Notes under the pieces: generated by a model
Told to the model about the DNA's origin: nothing
What the model saw: the letters and a program-made list of their open reading frames with translations, nothing else
Database searches by the model: none
Assembly: GCF_026262505.1 (NCBI RefSeq)
Contig: NC_067205.1
Coordinates: 15,066,001 to 15,130,000, forward strand
From: Trichomonas vaginalis G3
Lineage: Eukaryota; Parabasalia; Trichomonadida; Trichomonadidae
Length of the DNA: 64,000 nucleotides
Direction: 5' to 3'
Position numbers and translations under genes: made by a program
Part shown: positions 8,981-17,288 of the stretch, piece by piece
How positions within the stretch are numbered: the stretch's first letter is position 1
Layout: each line of letters begins with the position of its first letter

Positions 8981-10205
8981 ATGTACAGAATAGATGTTTC
9001 AGATTTTTATGACTTCCAAGCATTCAGAAATATGTGTCCATTTCGAGACTATAACAAAGCAGTCGAGAATTTGAAACGTTTAGTCATTTATGTCGACTCT
9101 GCCCAGAATGTTATGTTATGAAAGAATGGGATGTAGTCTTTAACAAACTAAAGCGACAATAGTTTCAGAACAAGAATGTAGACAGAAACTTAAGAAAATA
9201 AAAGTTGTACAAGTTGGAATGAAGATGTTAGATGCTTGGGTATCTTATTGTCAAAGTTAGAAGATTTTTCAGTTCGAGGTATAAAGTTCTATACACCTTC
9301 TCCAAACTTCTATTCTATCTTCACTGGATATAAATATGAACAAGTAGAAATGGAAAGAAAATATTATAGAAGCTTGGTTAGACCATGTCAAAGAATATAT
9401 GCAATGGAAACGAAAGAGTCTATGAGTATATCTTTATGTTGGTTTGCAAACATCTTACAACATCCAAGTGCTAAGAATGAAACTGCCTCATTATAATTGG
9501 AAAACAAGGAACTGGTAAGAACACATTCTTTACAGATATCTTGTGCAAACTGTTAGAGGGCTATTCGAATCCGAATATGACAAACTTAGAAAACATCTGC
9601 GGCAAGTTTAACTCCTCAATAGAGAATATGAAACTTATAGTATGTAACGAACTTCAAAGTATAATACAACAAAAGTTTTGAACTCAGATGCTTTTGAAGA
9701 GTCTTATAACAGACAAAGTTGGAGTTGTTGAAAGAAAATAAAGACCAAGAGTTTGTGAAAATGTTGCAAACTTCATTATGGTTTCAAACAATGCTGTTCC
9801 GATGAAGTTAGAAAGTTCTGACAGAAGATATGTAGTTGTCAGAACGTCAGAAGCTCATATGCAAGATACAGAATATTTTGACGACTTAGCAGAAACTTTG
9901 ACATCTGACTTTTACAACCACCTGTTCTCATATTTTATGACATTAGATATTTCAAAGTTCAATCCAAGACAAATTCCACATACCGAAGAGAGACAAACAT
10001 TGTTAGAAGCAAACAAAGTGTATATGAACTGTTCATAGATGAAACTGACTTTGAGTGTTTAGATGAAAGGTCATTGTACGATTCGTATAAACAATATTGT
10101 CAAGAATATGGTTATATGACAGCGTCTAAACGAACATTCTTGGCAAATGTCAAAAAGTTTTAGACGTACAGAATGGTGTATATACAAAGAAAAATTTTTA
10201 TGAGT
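8981..10205 (+). pseudogene. D5-like SF3 helicase (primase-helicase type), decayed
   Basis: Fossil of a superfamily 3 helicase of the poxvirus D5 / virophage type, which unwinds DNA at replication. Visible in order are a Walker A (GKQGTGKNTFF), a Walker B region (KLIVCNELQS), the motif C/sensor region (MVSNNAVPM followed by SSDRRYVVVRTSEAH) and a C-terminal stretch typical of the winged helix (MTASKRTFLANVKKF). The N-terminal primase-side region is poorly preserved. Several breaks are present. It starts after a T-run just behind the minor capsid candidate. Element B has no matching helicase; it has a pPolB polymerase instead. Confidence 0.75.
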
Positions 10206-10243
10206 AAATTTTAAAAAAAAATATTTTTTTTATCCGATAGAAA

Positions 10244-10670
10244 AGATGGCAAAATTCATCTCAGTAAACAAGTACATGTCAGGACTTAAAGAAGAACTAG
10301 ACCCATTCACATATTTGAATGTTTACTTCTACCATTTGAAAAGTCTTCATTCAGCAAAGTTTGGAACATCGAACCAGTTAAGTTTGCTATTGTGACTAAA
10401 AATGGTGCGAAATTTGAAGACTTAGACATAGAAGGTTTGTTAGCAGTCAAAGAAAGTTTTGACAGAAGGTTTTCAAACCTTAAAGAAGGCAAAGCATACA
10501 AACTTGTTATACCTTATGAACCAAAGAAAGCAGACGACTATGAATATTATGAGTCTAAAGTTGTAGAAGTTCAAGGTAAATTGGGTAAAAAGATTTTAGA
10601 GTCTAAGCCAGTGTTTACTCCTAAAGAGGAAGAGAACATTGACATTGACCAGAAATGTTCTAAAAATAAA
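10244..10670 (+). pseudogene. Polinton gene of unknown function, appears broken
   Basis: The start ATG at 10244 follows TTTTTTTTATCCGATAGAAAAG. The encoded stretch is basic and hydrophilic with an acidic segment near the end (PKEEENIDIDQ). By size, acidic end and position near the replication gene it resembles the product of 36143-36615 in element B, but similarity is weak. A single-stranded DNA-binding role would fit an acidic C-terminal tail; this is only a guess. Appears broken. Confidence 0.4.
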
Positions 10671-10682
10671 ATTTTATTTTTA

Positions 10683-11127
10683 CATGTCAAATTTCTTTTT
10701 CTCTGGAACTGGTTCAGGTTCTCTTCTTTCTCTCTTTTTTCTCTTTCTTTTCTTTCTTCTTCTTTTCTGGTGGAGTTATGTCAAATTTGGCGCAACTATA
10801 TTTATGTAAAAGTTCTTTGTCCTTTAATAGCTCTTCTATTCTGTTTTCTATTTCATCTTCAAGAACGGCGCATGTGTCTTCTTTGCATTCTAAGAAATTT
10901 TGTTGGACTTCATCTCTCCAAGAGGCGTCTTCTCTCTGTCAACAAGTCTGTCATTGACAAATTTAAGACTTCTCTGCCTAATGTTTTATGGTTCTTGTCA
11001 TATTCCAGAAACAGAACTTTAGAACAAATTCACCTTTCTTGTTTACACTATGTAAGATTTTATGGTCGACAGATGTTTTGCTGTCGAAAAGCTTGTCTCG
11101 AATATAGATAGCGAAATCGCTAGACAT
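10683..11127 (-). pseudogene. Fossil Polinton gene with basic C-terminal tail
   Basis: On the minus strand, starting after TTTTTTATCTTTTAGAAAATG, a coding stretch begins MSSDFAIYIRDKLFDSK and the region ends in a very basic tail (PPEKKKKRKRKKRERR) that could be a nuclear or DNA-binding signal. It is divergent from the packaging ATPase, with only 37 bases between the two starts. Appears broken. Family not recognised. Confidence 0.45.
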
Positions 11128-11164
11128 TTTCTAAAAGATAAAAAATTTTAATTTTTCTAAAAAT

Positions 11165-12040
11165 ATGTTAGAAAAAAAGTTTGCTGACATTGACAAGAAA
11201 TTTGAGAATGTTTTAAACAAGAACAAGAGGAAGTTAGAAAATGCTCAGATAAAGCCTATACATGACAAGTTCTTATTTGCTCAGAATGGTATAACAGGTC
11301 TAATTGCACCACCTGGGTCGGGTAAGACTTTCACTTATCTTAAAATGGCTGCACAACAACAAGAACTAGATGAGAAGAACCCATTCTATGAGTTAGTTGT
11401 CATTTGTAGTACTTCTGGTCAATTTGACCAAACCGTCAATTCGTTCAAAGATATTATAAAGAAGTCTAAGTTAGTATGTATAAAGGATACTGAGTTGTTA
11501 GATTGGATAAAGAAGTACCAAAGAAGAGTTTTGAAGTATAATGCTATAAATGAGTATATAAATTCTAAGTTTAAAGACCCTAATGAGGAAATGCAGAGAA
11601 TATTAGAGAAGAAACACTTCAGAAACAAACAGAAAGAGATAGAATACATTTCGAAGAAATTGCAATCTTACGATTGGAAGACATACCCTCATAGGTGTCT
11701 TCTTATCTTAGATGATTTCGCCTCTCATCCTTTGTTAAAGAACAGAGAACAAGACATGTGTCGAATTCTTAAGAAGCTCAGACACTTTAACATCTCAGTT
11801 GTCATTTGTGTACAGACAGCAAAGAGTTTAAGTAAGGATGTAAAGAGAATACTTACTGACATTGTACTTTTCCCCGGATTGTCCGAAGACGATTTCATGA
11901 AACTTATGAAAGAGTCCATGGCAGGTAAGTTTGACAGACATGAACTATGGGAGAAGTACAAAGTCATACAAGACCCTCATACTTCTTTCAGAATTCATAT
12001 CTACGCGAACAAAGTTCAAATTGTAAAAAGTCAAGCTTGA
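11165..12040 (+). CDS. A32-like genome-packaging ATPase (Polinton A)
   Basis: A 291-aa FtsK/HerA-type ATPase that would drive DNA into the capsid. The P-loop is APPGSGKT (residues 48-55), Walker B is LLILDDF (about 179-185), and further on come a conserved Arg-rich helix (ILKKLRHFNISVVICVQTAKS) and DIVLFPGLSEDD. The order and spacing match the 295-aa protein at 46798-47685 in element B. The frame looks whole. It is divergently arranged with the gene at 10683-11127, and T-rich sequence precedes the ATG. This is one of the best preserved genes of element A. Confidence 0.9.
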   Translation: MLEKKFADIDKKFENVLNKNKRKLENAQIKPIHDKFLFAQNGITGLIAPPGSGKTFTYLKMAAQQQELDEKNPFYELVVICSTSGQFDQTVNSFKDIIKKSKLVCIKDTELLDWIKKYQRRVLKYNAINEYINSKFKDPNEEMQRILEKKHFRNKQKEIEYISKKLQSYDWKTYPHRCLLILDDFASHPLLKNREQDMCRILKKLRHFNISVVICVQTAKSLSKDVKRILTDIVLFPGLSEDDFMKLMKESMAGKFDRHELWEKYKVIQDPHTSFRIHIYANKVQIVKSQA

Positions 12041-12063
12041 AAAATGTAAGTGTTTAGTCTTAG

Positions 12064-12150
12064 TAAGTCTGTTGTGGTGCTGGGGCTGTCGGTTCTTCTG
12101 GCTTTGGAAGGCATTCAGGAAGAGGGACGTGAGACATTCGTTTGTGTCCT
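12064..12150 (-). pseudogene. Fragment of the Pro-rich MSHVP protein
   Basis: The minus strand encodes HKRMSHVPLPECLPKPEEP, clearly related to the N-terminus of the Pro-rich protein at 17289-17663 (HKRMSHVPPTQSIPKPEEP). Only this beginning is present, directly followed upstream by a 22-bp tandem array. The paralogue likewise lies next to a 21-bp tandem array. A partial duplication is the simplest reading. Confidence 0.6.
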
Positions 12151-12546
12151 GTTGGAAGGAAAAACTTTTCCTGTCGGAAGGAAGAACTTTTCCTGTTGGA
12201 AGGAAAAACTTTTCCTGTCGGAAGGAAAAACTTTTCCTGTTGGAAGGAAAAATTTTTCCTGTTGGAAGGAAAAACTTTTCCTGTTGGAAGGAAAAATTTT
12301 TCCTGTTGGAAGGAAAAACTTTTCCTGTCGGAAGGAAAAACTTTTTCTGAAGTTCGACCAAAAAGTTCTCAATTTTCGAAAATTTGAATGGTTTACGGAC
12401 GGACAACTGGAAAATTTTTTCCTGTCGGAAGGAAAAACTTTTCCTGTTGGAAGGAAAAACTTTTCCTGTTGGAAGGAAAAACTTTTCCTGTCGGAAGGAA
12501 AAACTTTTCCTGTTGGAAGGAAAAACTTTTCCTGTCGGAAGGAAGG
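12137..12546. repeat. 22-bp tandem repeat (minisatellite) with internal palindrome
   Basis: Two blocks (about 12150-12345 and 12415-12546) of a 22-bp unit of the type TGGAAGGAAAAACTTTTCC plus TGT, separated by about 70 bases of unrelated sequence. Each unit contains the near-palindrome GGAAAAACTTTTCC, so the array can fold into serial hairpins. Several reading frames are open on both strands because the unit lacks stops; these are artefacts of the repeat. Confidence 0.9.
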
Positions 12547-12636
12547 ACTCGGAATGCCAGAAGGATTTGACGAGGCAATTTACCTAATTGAGCTACTTGA
12601 GCCATCTGAAGTCAAGCGTAAAAATAAAGAGTTCAT

Positions 12637-13461
12637 CTACCCTACTTGTTTGAAGTTGTCAAAATACTCTGTTATTTTTTCCTTTAACAATGGCAAATCT
12701 TCTTTGAAGGTAAGAATTGTACAACCTTTCATATCATAGTGTGTTTGAGGTAACGTATCTTGAACTATTTGTTTCACATCTTCATTCGGTGTCATTGAAA
12801 TCGGTAAGTTTTCGCGATAGAACCAATTTCTGTCAGATTTGTAAATCTTAGCAAGGTCGTAAAAGCTTTTGTTGTTTCTTCTGACTAAATGCAACATAAC
12901 CATATCTCTGTCTTCTTCTTTCTCCAACTCTTCAGTATAAATCATATACTTATAGTTCTTTTCCTTTCCTTTTGGTACCGAACGTGGTATTCTTTTCTGA
13001 ATGCTTTTGTCTTTTGCTTCAATGACTTCATCTTTTGCTTGAAGTTTCTTTTCCATCTCTTCACGTTCTTGTCTATGAATTTCGTCAAGAAGTCTGTAAA
13101 TATACCAAGCATAACGAGGCGAAGCCCACATTGCAACAGCATTTACAAGAAGTCTATGTACATACCAACCTCTCAAACCATTTGGCAAATTTTTACGATT
13201 TTCATGAGTTTTAGGCGACCCCGAAAAAAGTCGGTCTCGCTGTGCTTCGCTCAAAAGTTCTTGTGTGCTTTGGTTTTTGAACCAATCGTCTGTATGTTTG
13301 GTATCTGGAGCAAAACATGCTGTCAAAATACTTTGCATTTGGTACATATCGTCTTTGACCGAACGAATGAGACGGAGTTGTTTGTTATACTGTATGTACT
13401 CATATTCTTCATTTATAGCTTCATGAACGATAGCAGTTGTTGTGTTCTCTGTTGTTGACAT
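12637..13461 (-). CDS. KilA-N domain protein, cassette gene 1 (Polinton A)
   Basis: A 274-aa protein starting MSTTENTTTAIVHEA; the open frame runs slightly upstream but this ATG directly follows the cassette leader. Residues about 50-128 fit a KilA-N-type DNA-binding domain: the pattern GWYVHRLLVNAVAMWASPRY recalls the viral signature for a chain-bound helix pair (YVHPxL ... WxSPxFA). A charged coiled-coil stretch follows (about 130-160), and the C-terminal about 110 residues (LVRRNNKSFYDLAKIYKSDR) look like the second conserved domain seen in giant-virus KilA-N proteins. Likely a DNA-binding or regulatory protein. A nearly identical gene, apparently broken, lies at 36903-37729 in element B. 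Family call by motif. Confidence 0.75.
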   Translation of the reverse strand: MSTTENTTTAIVHEAINEEYEYIQYNKQLRLIRSVKDDMYQMQSILTACFAPDTKHTDDWFKNQSTQELLSEAQRDRLFSGSPKTHENRKNLPNGLRGWYVHRLLVNAVAMWASPRYAWYIYRLLDEIHRQEREEMEKKLQAKDEVIEAKDKSIQKRIPRSVPKGKEKNYKYMIYTEELEKEEDRDMVMLHLVRRNNKSFYDLAKIYKSDRNWFYRENLPISMTPNEDVKQIVQDTLPQTHYDMKGCTILTFKEDLPLLKEKITEYFDNFKQVG

Positions 13462-13540
13462 ATCTGTCCTTACATACAAAATAAAAAAATAAAAAAAAAT
13501 AAAACTAACTTTATTTTTTCTATCTTAAGGAAATTCACTG
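13462..13540 (-). promoter_or_regulatory. Cassette leader/promoter upstream of gene 1
   Basis: T-rich leader whose coding-strand core is AAAGTTAGTTTTATTTT, then an A/T tract and TTTTGTATGTAAG just before the ATG. Almost the same leader precedes cassette genes 2 and 3 in both elements and every micro-ORF unit, so it is probably the common promoter/5' leader. Inferred from repetition. Confidence 0.55.
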
Positions 13541-13819
13541 TTTTCATGAGTTTTAGGCGACCCAGATAAAAGTCGGTCTCGCTGTTCTTCACTGTTTTCA
13601 TAGAGTTTTAGGCGACTAAGGTTTCTTACCTACTCGCTGTTCTTCACTGTTTTCATACGGAATCTCTTCTCTCGGTTTTCCGAGGGAAGCAATCTTATGC
13701 CATTTTACTCAGATTTTCATACGGAATTCAGCAAAAATATAATTTAGGGTAGAAGGTTAGATCTAACCTCCTTTCTAACCTGTTTTTTTCACAACCGTTT
13801 TACATGGTAAACGTTATTT

Positions 13820-14115
13820 TTACATTATGACACGAAGTGAACATTGACACTTCGTCAAAAAAATCCCTGAAATCATATCTTACATACAAAATAAAAAAAT
13901 AAAATGACACTTTTTCATTAGATAACTGTTATTTTTTGACGAAGTGAACATTGACACTTCGTCAAAAAAATCCCTGAAATCATATCTTACATACAAAAAA
14001 AAAATAAAATGACACTTTTTCATTAGATAACTGTTATTTTTTGACGAAGTGAACATTGACACTTCGTCAAAAAAATCCCTGAAATCATATCTTACATACA
14101 AAATAAAAAATAAAA
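13820..14115 (-). repeat. Tandem 105-bp units, each with leader and micro-ORF (three copies)
   Basis: Three direct units. Read on the minus strand each has the cassette leader (TTTTGTATGTAAGAT), an ATG, and a short open frame starting MISGIFLTKCQ: 13820-13876 (18 codons), 13918-13983 and 14023-14088 (21 codons each). Inside each open frame TTTTTTGACGAAGTG pairs perfectly with CACTTCGTCAAAAAA around an 8-base loop (the first copy is shorter at one side). Units of the same kind recur at 16540-16711 and 40243-40415. Function unknown. Confidence 0.8.
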
Positions 14116-14160
14116 CTAACTTTATTTTCTGACTTTCACAAAAGACCAAAAATAAACGCT

Positions 14161-14772
14161 TTACATGTATTTTTCAGCAACTTCGTCAAATAATTTTATA
14201 GCTTTATCTATCTCATCTACTTCAAACGTTTCTTTACCTTTTATGGGAGCACCATACATTTTCTCAAACTTTTCAAGTAGTTCTGTTTCAGCAGCTCTCA
14301 TATCATTAGCAAACACAACCTTGACTATATTGACTGTACTGTCATATCTTAGAGTTATATTATATGTTCTTCCTATCTTATATCTCTTTGTATTGAAGTC
14401 CTTCGGTTTCTGAACGATGTAAAGTAAGCCTTCACTGCAACGTTCCGTATCGAATGAACCATATGTTATGAAGTTATATCCAACAACTGGGTCTAACCAT
14501 AACAAAACTATTGGTATAAGACTTTTGTCGATGAGATATGCTGCAGTTCCATAGAATTTTACCGATATCATAAGCTCAGGATTTCTTGTCAAAATTTTCT
14601 GAGTAGAAGCATTTATAACCCAGTGGTTTGTTTTCTTTCCAAATGGAGATAAAATGTCTGACAAAGAATATTTGTTGTATTTCTTTGAGTATCTTACGTT
14701 TAAATCACCTATTCTAACCACTTTGGTGTCATTGTCTATCTTTCTAACTGTTTCAAACTCAATGTTTGTCAT
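14161..14772 (-). CDS. KilA-N-like + GIY-YIG-like (T5orf172 type) protein, cassette gene 2
   Basis: A 203-aa protein starting MTNIEFETVRKIDND directly after the cassette leader. Residues about 20-110 resemble a KilA-N-type DNA-binding domain (WVINASTQKILTRNPEL then YGTAAYLIDKSLIP). Residues 117-185 fit the T5orf172/GIY-YIG-like fold: LYIVQ (117-121), YKIGRT (131-136), a conserved Glu in AAETELLEKF (about 161-170) and ETFEV (181-185). Proteins with this layout are common in giant viruses and phages and can be nuclease-like or regulatory. The near-identical relative in element B (37822-38429) appears broken. Whether it still cuts DNA cannot be told from sequence. Confidence 0.75.
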   Translation of the reverse strand: MTNIEFETVRKIDNDTKVVRIGDLNVRYSKKYNKYSLSDILSPFGKKTNHWVINASTQKILTRNPELMISVKFYGTAAYLIDKSLIPIVLLWLDPVVGYNFITYGSFDTERCSEGLLYIVQKPKDFNTKRYKIGRTYNITLRYDSTVNIVKVVFANDMRAAETELLEKFEKMYGAPIKGKETFEVDEIDKAIKLFDEVAEKYM

Positions 14773-14892
14773 TTCTGTTCTTACATACAAAATAAAAAAA
14801 TAAATAAAAATAAAACTAACTTTATTTTTTATTTCGGGAAAACTCATGAAATTTGGTCATTTTTCAGCAAAAATAAAGTTTAGGTGAAGTGG

Positions 14893-14904
14893 TGCGATCT
14901 CACC
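14893..14904. repeat. GATC-centred palindrome variant
   Basis: TGCGATCTCA with arms GGTG/CACC, one of about nineteen GATC-centred palindromes that surround the cassette genes. Neighbours at 13754, 15138 and 15281 have TTAGATCTAA cores. Confidence 0.55.
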
Positions 14905-14933
14905 TGTTTTCTCACCTCTTTTTTTCACAAGCG

Positions 14934-15100
14934 TTTTACATGAATTGTACGATGTATATTTGAAATCCTAAACAATTTCGTAGCTTCTATTTCTTCTTTT
15001 AGTACATCGAATGTTTTAACAATGCCGAAAGTTTCTTTATACTTCTTCTTGACGTCAGATAGAAGGAAATCTTCTGCTGTTGGATAGTTTTTGTCAAGAC
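14934..15100 (-). pseudogene. Fragment of cassette gene 3 (3' end only)
   Basis: About 165 bases matching the 3' end of the 312-aa cassette gene at 15326-16264 (LLSDVKKKYKETFGIVKTF region). It lies downstream of the full gene in the same orientation and is flanked by the palindromic repeats, so it is a leftover of a partial duplication. Confidence 0.7.
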
Positions 15101-15325
15101 TTCATTGTAAATGACCAAAAATATATTTTATGTTAGAATGTTAGATCTAACATGTTTTCTAACACGTTTTCTAACATGGTCTAAAACACACAAAACTCAT
15201 GAATTTTCAAGACTTCATCGAACTTAAATGTTTTGTCAAGACTGCATTGTAAATGACCAAAAATATATTTTATGTTAGAATGTTAGATCTAACACGTTTT
15301 CTAACACGTTTTCTCACATAACTAT

Positions 15326-16264
15326 TTACAAGCGTTTTACATGGTATATGTTGCGATGGTTCATGACTTTAAACAGTTTTGTAGCTTCTATTTCTTCTTT
15401 TAGTACATCGAATGTTTTAACTATGCCGAAAGTTTCTTTATATTTCTTCTTGACGTCAGATAGAAGGAAATCTTCTGCTGTTGGATAGTTTTTGTTCAGA
15501 AATTCTAACATGTCCATTTTATCTTCTGCTGGTTTTTCTGCTTCTTTCTTTAAGTCTGCATAGTCGTTTCTCATTCTTTCTATCTCTTTGACGGAGTAGT
15601 TATATCTCCTCATTGCTGCTTTACATTTAGAACATTGCGGGTTCATTTTTGCGTTATATTCTGAAACCTTACCTGCTAAAACAACTAAAGCGTCAATGGT
15701 TTTCTTTAACTCAAAAGTTGCTGGTTTTATCTGTTTATTCCATACTTTACCTCTTCTATCTTCATCTCTTATCTGCCATACACATTCAGCAACTAACGAA
15801 ACAAAGTTGTCGTAGGTCTTAAATTCTTCAGATTTATATATGTCAGAAACATTCTTATATACCATGTCGCAATCTTTGTCCATAACCTTATGGTTGCAAT
15901 GAAATCCTAGAAACTCATAGTTTACCTTTCGTATGAACTTCTTTATTTCTACTGAGTCAGTTGGTTTCACTTCTATTTCATCGAATTCAGGAATGGTTAG
16001 TTTTTGTTGCTGAATTTCAGGTAATTTAGGCAAATGGTCAATAATGTCCTCCATTTCACAAAGATACTGTTCATTTGTTTCATCTTTCGCACTACAGTCT
16101 AAATTACTTGTTAAAAGTTCTTGCTTTATCTTCTGGATTTTTGTTTCGAAAGTATATGAAGAAGGAATGAAGCTTTTCATCTCTACTAACATAGATGTTG
16201 GATTCATGACTAACGAGTTTGGTGCTGTAGTTGTTTGAAGTGTTGTTGTGCCGATTGTTGACAT
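15326..16264 (-). CDS. Cassette gene 3: 312-aa CxxC protein, function unknown
   Basis: Starts MSTIGTTTLQTTTAPNS directly after the cassette leader. A polar N-terminus, a helical middle (IPEFDEIEV, FIRKVNYEFLGFHCNHK) and a metal-binding-like CSKC pair (PQCSKCKAAMRRYNYS) followed by a coiled coil and a C-terminal helical domain ending YHVKRL. It matches the 312-aa protein at 38775-39713 almost residue for residue (I estimate well over 90% identity), whereas capsid genes of the two elements are far diverged. Family not recognised. Its constant place beside a KilA-N and a GIY-YIG-like protein suggests a joint role with DNA. Confidence 0.75.
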   Translation of the reverse strand: MSTIGTTTLQTTTAPNSLVMNPTSMLVEMKSFIPSSYTFETKIQKIKQELLTSNLDCSAKDETNEQYLCEMEDIIDHLPKLPEIQQQKLTIPEFDEIEVKPTDSVEIKKFIRKVNYEFLGFHCNHKVMDKDCDMVYKNVSDIYKSEEFKTYDNFVSLVAECVWQIRDEDRRGKVWNKQIKPATFELKKTIDALVVLAGKVSEYNAKMNPQCSKCKAAMRRYNYSVKEIERMRNDYADLKKEAEKPAEDKMDMLEFLNKNYPTAEDFLLSDVKKKYKETFGIVKTFDVLKEEIEATKLFKVMNHRNIYHVKRL

Positions 16265-16340
16265 TTTTATTTTTTTATACAAAATAAAAAAAATAAAAAA
16301 AATAAAACTAACTTTATTTTTTATTTCGGGAAAATTCATG
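16265..16340 (-). promoter_or_regulatory. Cassette leader/promoter upstream of gene 3
   Basis: On the coding strand AAAAAATAAAGTTAGTTTTA followed by T-rich sequence and TTTTGTATAAAAAAATAAAA before the ATG. Closely matches the leaders of the other cassette genes. Confidence 0.5.
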
Positions 16341-16344
16341 AAAA

Positions 16345-17288
16345 TTCAAGAGGTTAGAAAAAACAGGTGAAAAAACATTTACGAAGAAGTCTTGACAAAT
16401 CATTTACGATGAAATCATGACAAAACATTTACACTCATTACGAAGAAGTCTTGACAAAACATGTACGATGAAGTCATGACAAAACATGTACGATGAAGTC
16501 ATGACAAAACATTTACGATGAAATCATGACACTTTTTCATTAGATAACTGTTATTTTTTGACGAAGTGAAGGTTGACACTTCGTCAAAAAAATCCCTGAA
16601 ATCATATCTTTTATACAAAAAAATACAAAAAATGACACTTTTTCATTAGATAACTGTTATTTTTTGACGAAGTGAAGGTTGACACTTCGTCAAAAAAATC
16701 CCTGAAATCATATCTTACATACAAAAAAATACAAAATAAAACTAACTTTATTTTTTCTGTCTTAAGGAAATTCATGAAAATTCATGAGGTTAGAAAACAT
16801 GTTAGAAAACATGTTAGATCTAACATTCTAACATAAACTTTATTTTTGGGTCCTTTACACTCATTACGATGAAGTCATGACAAAACATGTACGATGAAGT
16901 CTTGACAAAACATGTACGATGAAGTCATGACAAAACAGGTGAGATCTAACATGCTAACATAAATTATATTTTTGGTGTAAATTTCATGATTTTCGAAAGT
17001 TTTAGACCATGTTAGAAAACGTGTTAGAAAACGTGTTAGATCTAACATTCTAACATAAACTTTATTTTTGCTGTAAATTTCATGAAAATTCATGAGGTTA
17101 GAAAACATGTTAGAAAACATGTTAGATCTAACATGTTAACATAAACTTTATTTTTGGGTCCTTTACACTCATTACGAAGAAGTCATGACAAAACATTTAC
17201 GAAGAAGTCTTGACAAAACATTTACGATGAAGTCATGAAAATTCAAGAGGTTAGAAAAGAGGGTAGAAGACAGGTTAGATCTAACATG
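16345..17288. repeat. Repeat block: GATC palindromes, GAAGTC(A/T)TGAC repeats, two micro-ORF units
   Basis: No gene of normal size. It holds many copies of a short direct repeat of the type ACGATGAAGTCATGACAAAA, five or so GATC-centred palindromes (for example 16811-16826, 17119-17134), repeated tracts such as AAACTTTATTTTTGGGTCC, and two micro-ORF units (16540-16605 and 16646-16711) with their leaders. Related sequence fills 39780-40570 of element B. Confidence 0.8.

Noticed and set aside
12050-12739. Several long overlapping open frames on both strands across the 22-bp repeat
   Set aside because: The repeat unit has no stop codon, so several frames stay open. The translations are simple repeats of GRKNFSCWKEK type with no start context; not genes.
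14043-14080. Hairpins in the 105-bp units as CRISPR-like repeats
   Set aside because: There are no unique spacers, the units are whole tandem duplications, and no Cas genes are present; the host is a eukaryote.
13880-14149. 89-codon frame through the tandem units
   Set aside because: Runs through leaders and stems as a repeat artefact; the conserved micro-ORFs lie in their own frames with a leader before each ATG.
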